A stretch of 64,000 nt of DNA from Actinomadura parmotrematis. GTDB taxonomy: Bacteria > Actinomycetota > Actinomycetes > Streptosporangiales > Streptosporangiaceae. Shown here piece by piece: positions 50,600 to 59,507 of the stretch; position 1 is the stretch's first letter; each line of letters starts with the position of its first letter. Both the position numbers and the translations under genes were made by a program. The notes under the pieces are model-generated. The model ran no database searches. It was not told the origin of the DNA and saw only the letters and a list, made by a program, of their open reading frames with translations. The stretch covers positions 1-64,000 of the forward strand of contig NZ_JAIBOA010000022.1 in the NCBI RefSeq assembly GCF_019458805.1, read 5' to 3'.

Positions 50600-50896
50600 T
50601 CAGGCCGGGTCGGCGGCCTCCGCCGCCTCCTTGGTCTTGATCTCGCCGCACAGCTCCTCGATGCGGACGAGGACCTTGGCGCGCAGGTCGCCCGGCACCG
50701 GCTCGCAGCCGCACGACTTGCCGACCAGCTTCTTGACGACCTCCTCCAGGCCGTACTCGCGCAGGCAGGGGCCGCACTCGTCCAGGTGCTCGCGCACCTC
50801 GCCGCAGCCCCCCTGGTCGAGCTCGCCGTCGAGGTAGGTGTAGACGCGCGCCAGCACCTCGCTGCAGGGCGTCTCGTGGTGGTCGCCGCAGCTCAT
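50600..50896 (-). CDS. rsrA: zinc-binding redox-sensing anti-sigma factor
   Basis: A 98-residue ZAS-family anti-sigma factor. The redox centre is C11 and H37-x3-C41-x2-C44 (HLDECGPC), the same numbering as Streptomyces RsrA. Extra cysteines occur at 31, 62 and 64. Reduced RsrA binds zinc and SigR; thiol oxidation forms disulfides and releases SigR. It lies 3 bases after the sigR stop codon. Confidence 0.95.
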   Translation of the reverse strand: MSCGDHHETPCSEVLARVYTYLDGELDQGGCGEVREHLDECGPCLREYGLEEVVKKLVGKSCGCEPVPGDLRAKVLVRIEELCGEIKTKEAAEAADPA

Positions 50897-50899
50897 GGC

Positions 50900-51655
<756 letters not shown>

Positions 51656-51721
51656 CGTGCGGGCCTCCTGCGGGCGGGCGTCGGGGGACGGGCCGGGCGG
51701 TACGTCCTGTGAGACTCTGCA

Positions 51722-51748
51722 ACACCGGTCACAGCGCTAGGATTCCCG
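51722..51748 (-). promoter_or_regulatory. SigR-type autoregulatory promoter
   Basis: On the minus strand GGGAAT is followed after exactly 18 bases by GTT, matching the SigR consensus GGAAT-N18-GTT. It would start a transcript ~60 bases before ATG 51655. Confidence 0.75.
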
Positions 51749-51870
51749 GCTTGGCATGCTCGTCGGGGGAAGCCCGGAACATTGGCGGATCATCCTTCGT
51801 CCTGTACGGAGGGTGATGACGTCCTTGATGGGGAACAAGTCCCATACACGGCTAGAACAGGAGCAAACCC

Positions 51871-52725
51871 TTGCTACCGGTGCCGGCGCGACCTCCCGAG
51901 CCCACCGCCCCTCCGGCCCTCGGGGGCGGTGCGGGGGACGGCGACCCCCTCGCGCTCTACTGGCGGTTCTACTGGGCGGTCGCCCGCACCCAGCTCGCGG
52001 AGTGGCTGCCGGGCCGGCCGTCGCTGGTGCTGGACGTCTCGGGCGGCGGGGGCCGCACGGCGGTGCAGGCGGCGGGCGCCGGCCACCGCGTCGTCGAGGT
52101 GCTGGACCCGGCGGCACCGCCCGCCGACGGCCCCGCCCCTGATCACGGGCCTCCGCACGGGCCTCCGCACGGGCCTCCGCACGGGCCTCCGCCCGCGAAC
52201 GGCCATCGGACCCGCGGCCCGCTCCGCCGCCTCACCGGCGACTCGGGCACGCTGCCCTTCCTGCGGGACGGCTGCGTGGACGCGGTGATCGCGGAGAACC
52301 GGGCGCTCTCGCGCCAGCTCGTCACCGAGGCCGCCGTCGGCGAGATCGCCCGCGTGCTGCGGCCCGGCGGGCGGCTGCTGCTGTCGGTCGACTCCCAGAC
52401 CCTCGGCATGGCGCTGCTCGCCGAGCGCAACTACTGGGCGCACCTGTCGGACGTGCCGGCCGCCGAGGTGCTGCTCGTCCCCTGGCCGGACGGCACGATC
52501 ACCCGCTGCTTCGGCGGCGACCAGCTGCGCGAGCTGCTCACCGACGGCGGCCTGGAGGTCGAGTGGGTGCGGCCGCGCACGGTGCTGTCGCCCTCCACGG
52601 TGGAGCACCTGCTGAAGCGCTCGCCGAGCTCCCTGGACCGGCTCGTGCGCACCGAGCTGACGGCCCCGGCCGAGGACGAATCGCTCGGCGTCCAGCTCCT
52701 CGCGAGCGCCCGCCGCAAGGACTAG
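51871..52725 (+). CDS. SAM-dependent methyltransferase-like protein
   Basis: A 284-residue class I methyltransferase fold: LVLDVSGGGGRTAVQAAGAGHRVVEVLD (motif I region), a C-terminal ALSRQLVTEAAVGEIARVLRPGGRLLLSVDS, and a lid-like end. The canonical E/DxGxGxG loop reads DVSGGGG, so cofactor binding is likely but not certain. A Gly-Pro-Pro-His insertion encoded by four tandem 12-bp repeats interrupts the fold. The TTG start has GGAG 7 bases upstream. The substrate is unknown. Confidence 0.82.
   Translation: MLPVPARPPEPTAPPALGGGAGDGDPLALYWRFYWAVARTQLAEWLPGRPSLVLDVSGGGGRTAVQAAGAGHRVVEVLDPAAPPADGPAPDHGPPHGPPHGPPHGPPPANGHRTRGPLRRLTGDSGTLPFLRDGCVDAVIAENRALSRQLVTEAAVGEIARVLRPGGRLLLSVDSQTLGMALLAERNYWAHLSDVPAAEVLLVPWPDGTITRCFGGDQLRELLTDGGLEVEWVRPRTVLSPSTVEHLLKRSPSSLDRLVRTELTAPAEDESLGVQLLASARRKD
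52144..52191 (+). repeat. four perfect tandem 12-bp repeats inside the methyltransferase gene
   Basis: CACGGGCCTCCG is repeated four times without change. It is in frame and codes for HGPP units, so copy-number change would alter loop length without a frameshift. Confidence 0.9.
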
Positions 52726-52741
52726 CGGCGCGGCCGTCCCG

Positions 52742-53074
52742 TCAGCGGTGCGCGCGGTCGTGCCTGGACTGGCAGGGGACGCAGCGCGCGGCGTCGGGCC
52801 GGACCTCCAGCCGGCCCTCGGGGACGGGCTCGCCGCAGCCGACGCAGCGCCCGTAGGTGCCGGCCTCGACGCGGTCGAGGGCCGCGGCGACGGCCCGGCG
52901 CTGGCGGCCCAGGGAGGCCAGGGCGGCCTGGACGCGGTCGCCGTCGGTGAGGACCGTCCCCGCGTCGGCGGCGGAGGACTCCCGTTCGGGGTACTCGCCG
53001 CGCAGGACACCGAGGGAGCGGTCGAGCTCGGCGAGCATGTCCTGAAGGCGGCTGCGGGCGGTGGGGACGTCCAT
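52742..53074 (-). CDS. DksA/TraR-type C4 zinc finger protein
   Basis: A 110-residue protein with an N-terminal helical hairpin and the C-terminal four-cysteine finger GRCVGCGEP...ARCVPCQSRHD (Cys 77, 80, 98, 101), preceded by the typical RVEAGTYG. Homologs bind the RNA polymerase secondary channel; actinobacterial versions are poorly studied. The acidic coiled-coil tip of DksA is not obvious. Confidence 0.88.
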   Translation of the reverse strand: MDVPTARSRLQDMLAELDRSLGVLRGEYPERESSAADAGTVLTDGDRVQAALASLGRQRRAVAAALDRVEAGTYGRCVGCGEPVPEGRLEVRPDAARCVPCQSRHDRAHR

Positions 53075-53142
53075 CGCTGGACTCCTCCCGGTCGGCCCCG
53101 GGGAAGGGGGGTGGCGCCGATGACCGCCACCGCCGGCAGCGG

Positions 53143-53901
53143 TCAGAACAGGCCGTCGGCCTGTTTGCCGGATGTATCCCCACTTGAAGCCGGTTGTATG
53201 AGCTGCGGGCCGTTGTTCTTCACATTGCCGACGGCCGGGGAGACCGGGTACGCCTCCATGGTCCCGGCCATGGCGGGGACGAGCAGGCCGCGCACCTCGT
53301 CGGCGTCGGTGAGTCCGGGGTCGAGCCAGGCGTCCCAGCGCTCCGGCTCGACGACCATGGGCATCCGGTCGTGGATGCGGCCGAGGTCGTCGGGCGCGTC
53401 GGTGGTGATGATCGTGCAGGTCCACACCCACTCGTCCTCGGGGGACTTCCACAGCTCGTACAGGCCGGCCATGGCCATCGCCGAGCCGTCCTTCGGGCGG
53501 ATGTAGAACGGCTGCTTCTTCTTGCGCTTGGCGTCCTCCTGGCCTTCGAGGACGTACCACTCGAAGTAGCCGTCGGCGGGCAGCAGGCAGCGCCGCTTGG
53601 CGAAGGCCCGCCGGTAGGAGGGCTTCTCGGCGACGGTCTCGACCCGCGCGTTGATCATCCGGGCGCCGACGGACAGGTCCTCGGCCCAGGACGGCACGAG
53701 GCCCCACCGCAGCGTCCGCAGCTGCCGGACGGCCTTCTCCTCGGGCGCGTCCTTCGGCGCCCGGGTGAGGACGGCGGGCACCTGCTTGGTGGGCGCGACG
53801 TTGTAGTCGGGCGCCAGCTCACCGCCGAGCTCGTCGTCCTGCACCTGGAACTGGTCGAGCAGTTCCTGTCTCGCCCGCGCCGTGGCGTATCGACCGCACA
53901 T
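53143..53901 (-). CDS. SOS response-associated protein, YedK/HMCES family
   Basis: A 252-residue SRAP protein. The start must be the Met before Cys2 (MCGRYATARAR), since Cys2 becomes the N-terminal residue that cross-links to abasic sites in single-stranded DNA. Other active-site parts are YNVAPTKQVPAV, ADGYFEWYV and GRIHDRMPMVV. A lysine-rich insert (AKRKKKQ) is normal. It protects stalled replication forks. A GGAAGGG site precedes ATG 53901; an upstream in-frame start would block the reaction. Confidence 0.95.
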   Translation of the reverse strand: MCGRYATARARQELLDQFQVQDDELGGELAPDYNVAPTKQVPAVLTRAPKDAPEEKAVRQLRTLRWGLVPSWAEDLSVGARMINARVETVAEKPSYRRAFAKRRCLLPADGYFEWYVLEGQEDAKRKKKQPFYIRPKDGSAMAMAGLYELWKSPEDEWVWTCTIITTDAPDDLGRIHDRMPMVVEPERWDAWLDPGLTDADEVRGLLVPAMAGTMEAYPVSPAVGNVKNNGPQLIQPASSGDTSGKQADGLF

Positions 53902-54183
53902 GTCCCTCCCCTTCCCCGGACGCCCCAGCTTATGAGCCGCCACCGACGTTCCGGGGTCGCGCGGAAATCCTCATGATCGTCCCCCCTTTCCCGGAATGGC
54001 GCGCATCCCCGCCTTCCGCGAACAAAGGGACCCCCGCGAATGGCCTTCTCCGCACCGCCCGAGAATGGCCGCGCACGCCCCCGAGGCCGTCCGTGCCCGC
54101 TCCCGCTCGACGGCCGCCACCGCGCTGCGTCCAGAACCGCCGGGGCGGTGCTTGTTCTTCGATGCGGTGGGCATGAAGGGCTC

Positions 54184-54765
54184 ATGCGACCTTTCACGAC
54201 ACTGGCGCGCCCGTTCGTGGCGGCGCCCTACATCATCACCGGCCTGGAGACGCTGCGCGATCCGGGGTCGCGCGCCGAGCAGGTCGCCCCCACCGTCAAG
54301 CCGATCGCCGACCGGCTCGACTGGCTGCCCACCAAGGACCCCGAGAAGCTGGTCCGCATCGAGGGCGCCCTCAGCCTCGGCACCGGCGCGCTGCTGCTGA
54401 CCGGCAAGTTCCGGCGGCTGACGACGCTGCTGCTCGCCGCCCAGCTCGTCCCCTCCCTCGCCACCGAGCACCGGTACTGGACCGAGGACGACCCCGAGCG
54501 GCGCGCCAACGAGCGCTCGCACCTGCTGAAGAACGCCAGCCTGTTCGGGGCCCTGCTGATGGTCGCGACCGAGCCGCGCCGCTCCCCCCGCACCGCCGAG
54601 CTGCGCCGCCAGGTCCACGACGCCCGGGTCCAGGCGAGCGCGGAGAGCAAGGTGCTGCGCAAGCAGGCGCAGGCCGAGCTGAAGAACGCCCGCCGCGAGG
54701 CCGCCCGGCAGGTCCGCGACGCCAAGCGCACCGGCCGCCGCGCCGCCAAGAAGGTCGGGGCCTAA
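54184..54765 (+). CDS. DoxX family membrane protein with basic helical tail
   Basis: A 193-residue protein. Residues ~1-120 match DoxX (FVAAPYIITGLETLRDPG, GALSLGTGALLLTGKFRR, LVPSLATEHRYW), with three to four membrane segments. The last ~65 residues are a highly charged Ala/Lys/Arg/Glu helix (KAQAELKNARREAARQVRDAKR) ending KRTGRRAAKKVGA, which resembles a histone-like or coiled-coil tail. ATG 54184 is weakly supported by AAGGG. No redox partner gene is adjacent. Confidence 0.83.
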   Translation: MRPFTTLARPFVAAPYIITGLETLRDPGSRAEQVAPTVKPIADRLDWLPTKDPEKLVRIEGALSLGTGALLLTGKFRRLTTLLLAAQLVPSLATEHRYWTEDDPERRANERSHLLKNASLFGALLMVATEPRRSPRTAELRRQVHDARVQASAESKVLRKQAQAELKNARREAARQVRDAKRTGRRAAKKVGA

Positions 54766-54793
54766 CGCCGCCTTAAGAGACCCTCAAAGGCGT

Positions 54794-54820
54794 TGAACCG
54801 CCGGTCGGGTCCGGGCCGTA
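54794..54820 (+). promoter_or_regulatory. ECF-type promoter before the sigma gene
   Basis: TGAACC (54794-54799), a 17-base spacer and CGTA (54817-54820) match the promoter type used by SigL-like ECF sigma factors. The likely start point is 2-8 bases before ATG 54830, so the message is nearly leaderless. Confidence 0.65.
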
Positions 54821-54829
54821 CTGCCTTCC

Positions 54830-55351
54830 ATGGCAGCACCCGGAACCACCGGCGGTCCGGCTGTTCCGGGCCTGTACCGCCGCTACCACCGCCCCCTGCT
54901 GGCCTTCGTGCTGCGGCTGACGGGGGGCGACCGGCCGTGGGCCGAGGACGTGGTCCAGGAGACCATGATCCGGGCCTGGCGCGGCGCGGACCGGCTGGAC
55001 GCGGACGCGGCGTCGCTCATGCCGTGGCTCGCCACGGTGGCCCGGCGCGTCGTCATCGACGACCGGCGGCGCCGGAGCGCCCGGCCCGCCGAGGTCGGGG
55101 GCGGGCCGGTGGAGCGGGCCGCCGCCGAGGACCGGTTCGACGGGGTGCTCGGCCGGGTCGTCGTCGCCGACGCGCTGCGCGCGCTGTCCCCGGCGCACCG
55201 GCGGGTCCTGGTGGAGACGGTGCTGCGCGACCGGACGGTGGACCAGGCGGCGGCGGTCCTCGGCGTCCCGGTCGGAACGGTGAAGTCACGTGTCTACTAC
55301 GCCCTGCGCGCGATGCGGGTCGCGCTGGAAGAAAGAGGGGTCTCGGCATGA
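54830..55351 (+). CDS. ECF sigma factor (SigL-like)
   Basis: A 173-residue ECF sigma factor: region 2 LYRRYHRPLLAFVLRLTGGDRPWAEDVVQETMIRAWRG, WLATVARRVVIDDRRRRSARP, and region 4 LRALSPAHRRVLVETVLRDRTVDQAAAVLGVPVGTVKSRVYYALRAMR. The sequence resembles SigL/SigM-type ECFs paired with zinc anti-sigma factors. It overlaps the anti-sigma gene by 4 bases and is probably autoregulated from the promoter just upstream. Confidence 0.92.
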   Translation: MAAPGTTGGPAVPGLYRRYHRPLLAFVLRLTGGDRPWAEDVVQETMIRAWRGADRLDADAASLMPWLATVARRVVIDDRRRRSARPAEVGGGPVERAAAEDRFDGVLGRVVVADALRALSPAHRRVLVETVLRDRTVDQAAAVLGVPVGTVKSRVYYALRAMRVALEERGVSA

Positions 55352-56064
55352 GTCCCGACCGCACTACCGAGCACACCGACGTCGGTGCGTACGCCCTCGG
55401 GCTGCTGGAGGAACCGGACCGGCGCGCCTTCGAGGCGCACCTGCGGGGCTGCCCGCGCTGCCGGGCCGAGCTGGTGCCGATGGCGGGCGTCGCGGACGCG
55501 CTGCGCGGGCTGGAGCCCGAGGAGACCGGCGACGGGGAGCCGCCCGCCGAGCTGCTCGGGCGCGTCCGCGACCGGCAGCGGGCCGACCGCCGCTCGCGGC
55601 GCGGCACCTACGTGATCGGGACGGTGGCGGCGGCGACGCTGCTCGCGACCGGCGCCGTCGCCGGCACGGCGCTCGGCGGCGGGGACGCGGCGCCCGTCGA
55701 GCACGGCCACGCGGGCGGGGCGTCGATGCTGGCGGGCGACCAGTACGCGGCGACCGATCCGAAGACGGGCGTGTCCGGGGAGGTCGAGCTGGTCGGCATG
55801 GGGTGGGGGACGCAGGTGTCGCTCCAGCTCAAGGGCGTGCGCGGCCCGCTGCGGTGCCGGCTGGAGGCGGTGTCGCGGACCGGCGAGCGCAGCGTGGTGA
55901 CCGGCTGGGCCGTGCCGCCGAAGGGCTACGGCGTGCCGGGGGCGGCCAAGCCGGCGCTCGTCACGATGGGCGGGACGGCGACGCCCCTCAAGGACATCGA
56001 CCGGCTGGAGGTCAGGACGGACGACGGCGGGACGCTGCTGCGCGTCCCGGTCACCCGGGCGTGA
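55348..56064 (+). CDS. membrane anti-sigma factor with zinc-finger domain
   Basis: A 238-residue protein with a ZAS/zf-HC2 motif H31-x3-C35-x2-C38 (HLRGCPRCR), one membrane helix (about 89-112) and an exported domain with VELVGMGWGTQVSLQLKG, similar to the RslA/RskA anti-sigma class. It would hold the ECF sigma factor at the membrane until an envelope signal. GAAAGAGGGG precedes the ATG. Its 3' end overlaps the converging cydB gene by 14 bases. Confidence 0.9.
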   Translation: MSPDRTTEHTDVGAYALGLLEEPDRRAFEAHLRGCPRCRAELVPMAGVADALRGLEPEETGDGEPPAELLGRVRDRQRADRRSRRGTYVIGTVAAATLLATGAVAGTALGGGDAAPVEHGHAGGASMLAGDQYAATDPKTGVSGEVELVGMGWGTQVSLQLKGVRGPLRCRLEAVSRTGERSVVTGWAVPPKGYGVPGAAKPALVTMGGTATPLKDIDRLEVRTDDGGTLLRVPVTRA

Positions 56065-57064
56065 CGGGCGCGACGGGCGCGACGGGCGCGACGCGGCGCC
56101 GGAACGCCCGGCACGTGCGGGCCTGGTAGAGCAGGACGGCGGGCAGGGCGACCGCGGCCGTCCAGGTCATCGCGACGAGGGCCGGATGCGGCGCCGCCGC
56201 GCCCGCGACCGTGAGGCCGTCGGCCGGGTTCGGGACCGCCGGCAGCAGGACCGGGTACAGCGACGCGAACAGCGTGATCGTCGCGGCCGCCACGCACGTC
56301 CCGGCGGCCGCGAACGCCGCGCCGTCGCGGCCGCCCGCCCGGACGAGGGCCGCGGCGGCGAGCAGCGCGGCCGCCGCGACGGCGGCGGTGGCGGCCGTCC
56401 ACGCCGACCCGCGCGCGGCCTGCGTCCAGAGCAGCGCCACGGCGGTGACGGTGATCGCGCCGCCGCCGAGGGTGCCGGCCATCGCCCGCGCCCGCTCCCG
56501 GACGCCGCCGGACGTCCGCAGCGCCGCGAACACCGCGCCCTGGAAGAGGAACAGCAGCAGCGTGGTGAGGCCGCCGGCCAGCGCGGGCACGTTCAGCAGC
56601 GCCCAGAACCCGCCGGTGTAGCGGTGCGCGGCGTCCAGCTCGACGCCGCGCACGACGTTCCCGAAGATCACGCCCCACAGGAACGCGGGCGCCAGCGACC
56701 CGAAGAAGACGCACACGTCCCAGCCGCGCCGCCACCGCTCGCCGTCGCGCCGGTCCCGGCACGCGAACGCGGCGGCGCGCAGGACGAGCGCGGCGAGGAT
56801 CGCCGGCAGCGGGACGGCGAAGGCGCCCGCCAGGGCGGCGGCCCAGGCGGGGAAGGCCGCGGCGGTCGCGGCGCACGCGGCGAGCAGCCACCCCTCGTTG
56901 CCGGCCCACACCGGCGCGACCGTGCCGATCAGCAGCCGCCGCTCGGCGGCGTCGCGGGCGAGCGCCCGGGTGAGGACGCCGGCGCCGAAGACGAAGCCCT
57001 CCAGGAAGAGGTAGCCCGCCCAGAGCGCCGCGATGGCGGTGAACCACAGGTCCGGCAGTGACAC
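56051..57064 (-). CDS. cydB: cytochrome bd oxidase subunit II, orphan
   Basis: A 337-residue membrane protein with eight to nine hydrophobic helices and the CydB motifs LEGFVFGAGVL, GTVAPVWAGNEGWLL and FGNVVRGVELD. It ends with an APVAPVAP repeat coded by tandem GCGACGGGC bases. CydB is the quinol oxidase partner of CydA, which carries the hemes. No cydA, cydC or cydD lies beside it, so it is either served by a distant CydA or has another role. GTG 57064 lacks a strong ribosome site. Confidence 0.88.
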   Translation of the reverse strand: MSLPDLWFTAIAALWAGYLFLEGFVFGAGVLTRALARDAAERRLLIGTVAPVWAGNEGWLLAACAATAAAFPAWAAALAGAFAVPLPAILAALVLRAAAFACRDRRDGERWRRGWDVCVFFGSLAPAFLWGVIFGNVVRGVELDAAHRYTGGFWALLNVPALAGGLTTLLLFLFQGAVFAALRTSGGVRERARAMAGTLGGGAITVTAVALLWTQAARGSAWTAATAAVAAAALLAAAALVRAGGRDGAAFAAAGTCVAAATITLFASLYPVLLPAVPNPADGLTVAGAAAPHPALVAMTWTAAVALPAVLLYQARTCRAFRRRVAPVAPVAPVTPG

Positions 57065-57180
57065 GCGATCCTCCTGCGGGCGCGCTCGGGGGCGGACGTG
57101 GAACCCCTTCCCGGCCGGGCTTCACGGCCATCTCGCGGCTTGCCCAAGGCTTGTCCCGAACCCGCGCCGGCGCGGCCCGA

Positions 57181-57186
57181 TACCCT
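57181..57186 (+). promoter_or_regulatory. leaderless -10 element for aroA
   Basis: TACCCT lies 6 bases before ATG 57193, with no ribosome site. Confidence 0.6.
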
Positions 57187-57192
57187 GGCCGC

Positions 57193-58479
57193 ATGACCTC
57201 TCAGCCCTGGACGGCGCCCGTCGCGCCCGGCGCGGTCGACGCGACGGTCCGGCTGCCCGGCTCCAAGTCGATGACGAACCGGGCCCTGATCCTGGCCGCG
57301 CTCGCGGACGGGCCGTCCACCCTGGCCGCCCCGCTGCGGAGCCGCGACACCGAGCTGATGGCGGGCGCCCTGCGCGCGCTCGGCGCCGGCGTCGCCGAGG
57401 ACGGCGCCGGCTGGCGCGTCGTCCCGGGCGAGCTGCGCGGCCCGGCGAGCGTGGACGTCGGCCTCGCCGGGACGGTCATGCGCTTCCTGCCGCCGGTCGC
57501 CGCGCTCGCCGCCGGCGACGTCGCGATCGACGGCGACCCGTACGCGCGCCGCCGCCCGATGGGTCCGATCATCGCGGCGCTCCGCGCGCTCGGCACCGGC
57601 GTCGACGACGAGGGGCGCGGCGCGCTGCCGTTCACCGTGCGGGGGCGCGGCGCCGTCGAAGGAGGCGTCGTCACCATCGACGCGTCCGGCTCCTCGCAGC
57701 TCATCTCCGGGCTGCTGCTCGCCGCGCCCCGGTTCGCCAAGGGCGTCGAGGTCCGCCACGAGGGCCCGCCGGTGCCGTCCGCGCCGCACCTGGAGATGAC
57801 GGTGCGGATGCTGCGCGAGGCGGGCGCCGCCGTGGAGACCGGGCACGACGTGTGGCGCGTCGCGCCGGGCCCCGTCGCGGGCCGCACTTGGGACATCGAG
57901 CCCGACCTGTCCAACGCCGCCCAGTTCCTGGCCGCCGCGCTCGTCACCGGCGGCCGCGTCACCGTCCCCGGCTGGCCGCCGGACACGACGCAGCCCGGCG
58001 ACGCGCTGCGCGGCCTGCTCGCGCGGATGGGCGCGGACGTCGAGGCGTCCGGCGGCGCCCTCACCGTCCGCGGCACCGGCGCGTTCCGCGGCCTGGACGC
58101 CGACCTGCACGAGGTCGGCGAGCTGACGCCCGTGCTCGCCGCGCTCTGCGCGCTGGCGGACGGCCCGTCGCGGCTCACCGGCATCGCCCACCTGCGCGGC
58201 CACGAGACCGACCGGCTCGCCGCGCTCGTCACCGAGCTGAACGGCCTCGGCGGCGACGTCCGCGAGCTGCCCGACGGCCTGGAGATCCGGCCGCGGCCCC
58301 TGCACGGCGGGACGTTCCGCACCTACGACGACCACCGGATGGTGATGGCGGGCGCGGTGCTCGGCCTCGCCGTCGACGGCGTGCAGGTGGAGAACCCCGC
58401 CACGGTGGGCAAGACACTTCCCGACTTCACCACGATGTGGGCGGCCATGCTGGCGGCGCCCGCCGCACGACGGGGGTAG
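57193..58479 (+). CDS. aroA: 3-phosphoshikimate 1-carboxyvinyltransferase (EPSP synthase)
   Basis: A 428-residue shikimate pathway enzyme. Motifs: RLPGSKSMTNRALILAAL, LAGTVMRFLPPVAAL, DGDPYARRRPMGPII, SSQLISGLLLAAPR, DLHEVGELTPVLAAL and YDDHRMVMAGAVLGL. It joins shikimate-3-phosphate and phosphoenolpyruvate. In the PEP loop, LAGTVMRF replaces the common NAGTAxR; this LAGTVMRFLP form is usual in actinobacteria. rsgA follows 5 bases later. Confidence 0.96.
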   Translation: MTSQPWTAPVAPGAVDATVRLPGSKSMTNRALILAALADGPSTLAAPLRSRDTELMAGALRALGAGVAEDGAGWRVVPGELRGPASVDVGLAGTVMRFLPPVAALAAGDVAIDGDPYARRRPMGPIIAALRALGTGVDDEGRGALPFTVRGRGAVEGGVVTIDASGSSQLISGLLLAAPRFAKGVEVRHEGPPVPSAPHLEMTVRMLREAGAAVETGHDVWRVAPGPVAGRTWDIEPDLSNAAQFLAAALVTGGRVTVPGWPPDTTQPGDALRGLLARMGADVEASGGALTVRGTGAFRGLDADLHEVGELTPVLAALCALADGPSRLTGIAHLRGHETDRLAALVTELNGLGGDVRELPDGLEIRPRPLHGGTFRTYDDHRMVMAGAVLGLAVDGVQVENPATVGKTLPDFTTMWAAMLAAPAARRG

Positions 58480-58484
58480 GACCA

Positions 58485-59492
58485 CTGGCACGCCGCGCAC
58501 GCGACTACGACGAGGACGACGTCCGGATCCGGCCGAGCCGCAAGGGCTCGCGGCCGCGGACCCGGATCCGCCCGGCGCACGAGGAGGCCGACGCCGCCCT
58601 CGTCGTCGCCGTCGACCGGGGCCGCTACCGGTGCCTGGTGGACGCCGGCGGCGCGGGCGAGCGGCAGGTCACCGCGATGCGCGCCCGCGAGCTCGGCCGC
58701 AAGGGCGTCGTCGTCGGCGACCGGGTCGCGCTCGTCGGCGACACCACCGGCACGCCCGACACCCTCGCCCGCATCGTCCGGGTCGAGCCGCGCGGCTCGG
58801 CGCTCCGGCGCACCGCCGACGACACCGATCCGTTCGAGCGGATCATCGTGGCGAACGCCGACCAGCTCGTCATCGTCACCGCGCTCGCCGACCCCGAGCC
58901 GCGCCCCCGCATGATCGACCGGCAGCTCGTCGCCGCCTACGACGCCGGCATGGAGCCGGTGCTCGTCCTCACCAAGGCCGACCTGGCCTCCCCCGACGCG
59001 CTCGTCGCCGAGTACGCCCCGCTCGGCGTGCCGTACGTGGTGACCGAGCGCGGCGCCGAGCTGGAGGCGCTGCGCGGGCTGCTCGCCGGGCACACCAGCG
59101 TCCTCGTCGGGCACTCGGGCGTCGGCAAGTCGACGCTGGTGAACGCGCTCGTCCCGGACGCCGAGCGGGCCGTCAGCCACGTCAACGCCGTCACCGGCCG
59201 GGGCCGGCACACCTCCTCGTCGGCGCTCGCGCTGGAGCTTCCGTCCGGCGGCGGCTGGATCATCGACACGCCGGGCGTGCGCAGCTTCGGGCTCGCGCAC
59301 ATCAAGCCCGAGAACGTCATCAACGCGTTCGAGGACCTCGCCGAGGGCGCCGCCGAGCGCTGCCCGCCCGGCTGCGACCACCTCCAGGCCGACTGCGGCC
59401 TGGACTCCTGGGTCGAGGACGGGCACGCGAGCCGGGCCCGCCTCGACTCGCTGCGCCGCCTGCTGCGCGCCCGCGAGGGCGAACCCGAATGA
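58485..59492 (+). CDS. rsgA: ribosome small subunit-dependent GTPase A
   Basis: A 335-residue circularly permuted GTPase: OB-fold, LTKADL, GHSGVGKSTLVNAL (P-loop), RGRHTSS, IDTPGVRSFG and the zinc site CPPGCDHLQADC. It helps late 30S ribosome assembly. The conserved N-terminus (LARRARDYDEDDVRIRP) begins at CTG 58485; no ATG, GTG or TTG lies nearby in frame. The nearest, GTG 58437, is inside aroA and would add non-conserved residues. AGGA at 5 bases supports CTG as the start. Confidence 0.92.
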   Translation: MARRARDYDEDDVRIRPSRKGSRPRTRIRPAHEEADAALVVAVDRGRYRCLVDAGGAGERQVTAMRARELGRKGVVVGDRVALVGDTTGTPDTLARIVRVEPRGSALRRTADDTDPFERIIVANADQLVIVTALADPEPRPRMIDRQLVAAYDAGMEPVLVLTKADLASPDALVAEYAPLGVPYVVTERGAELEALRGLLAGHTSVLVGHSGVGKSTLVNALVPDAERAVSHVNAVTGRGRHTSSSALALELPSGGGWIIDTPGVRSFGLAHIKPENVINAFEDLAEGAAERCPPGCDHLQADCGLDSWVEDGHASRARLDSLRRLLRAREGEPE

Positions 59493-59507
59493 CCCGCGTC
59501 CGCCCGG

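Noticed and set aside
53902..53943. Upstream in-frame start for the YedK/HMCES protein
   Set aside because: It would place residues before Cys2, which must be N-terminal for catalysis.
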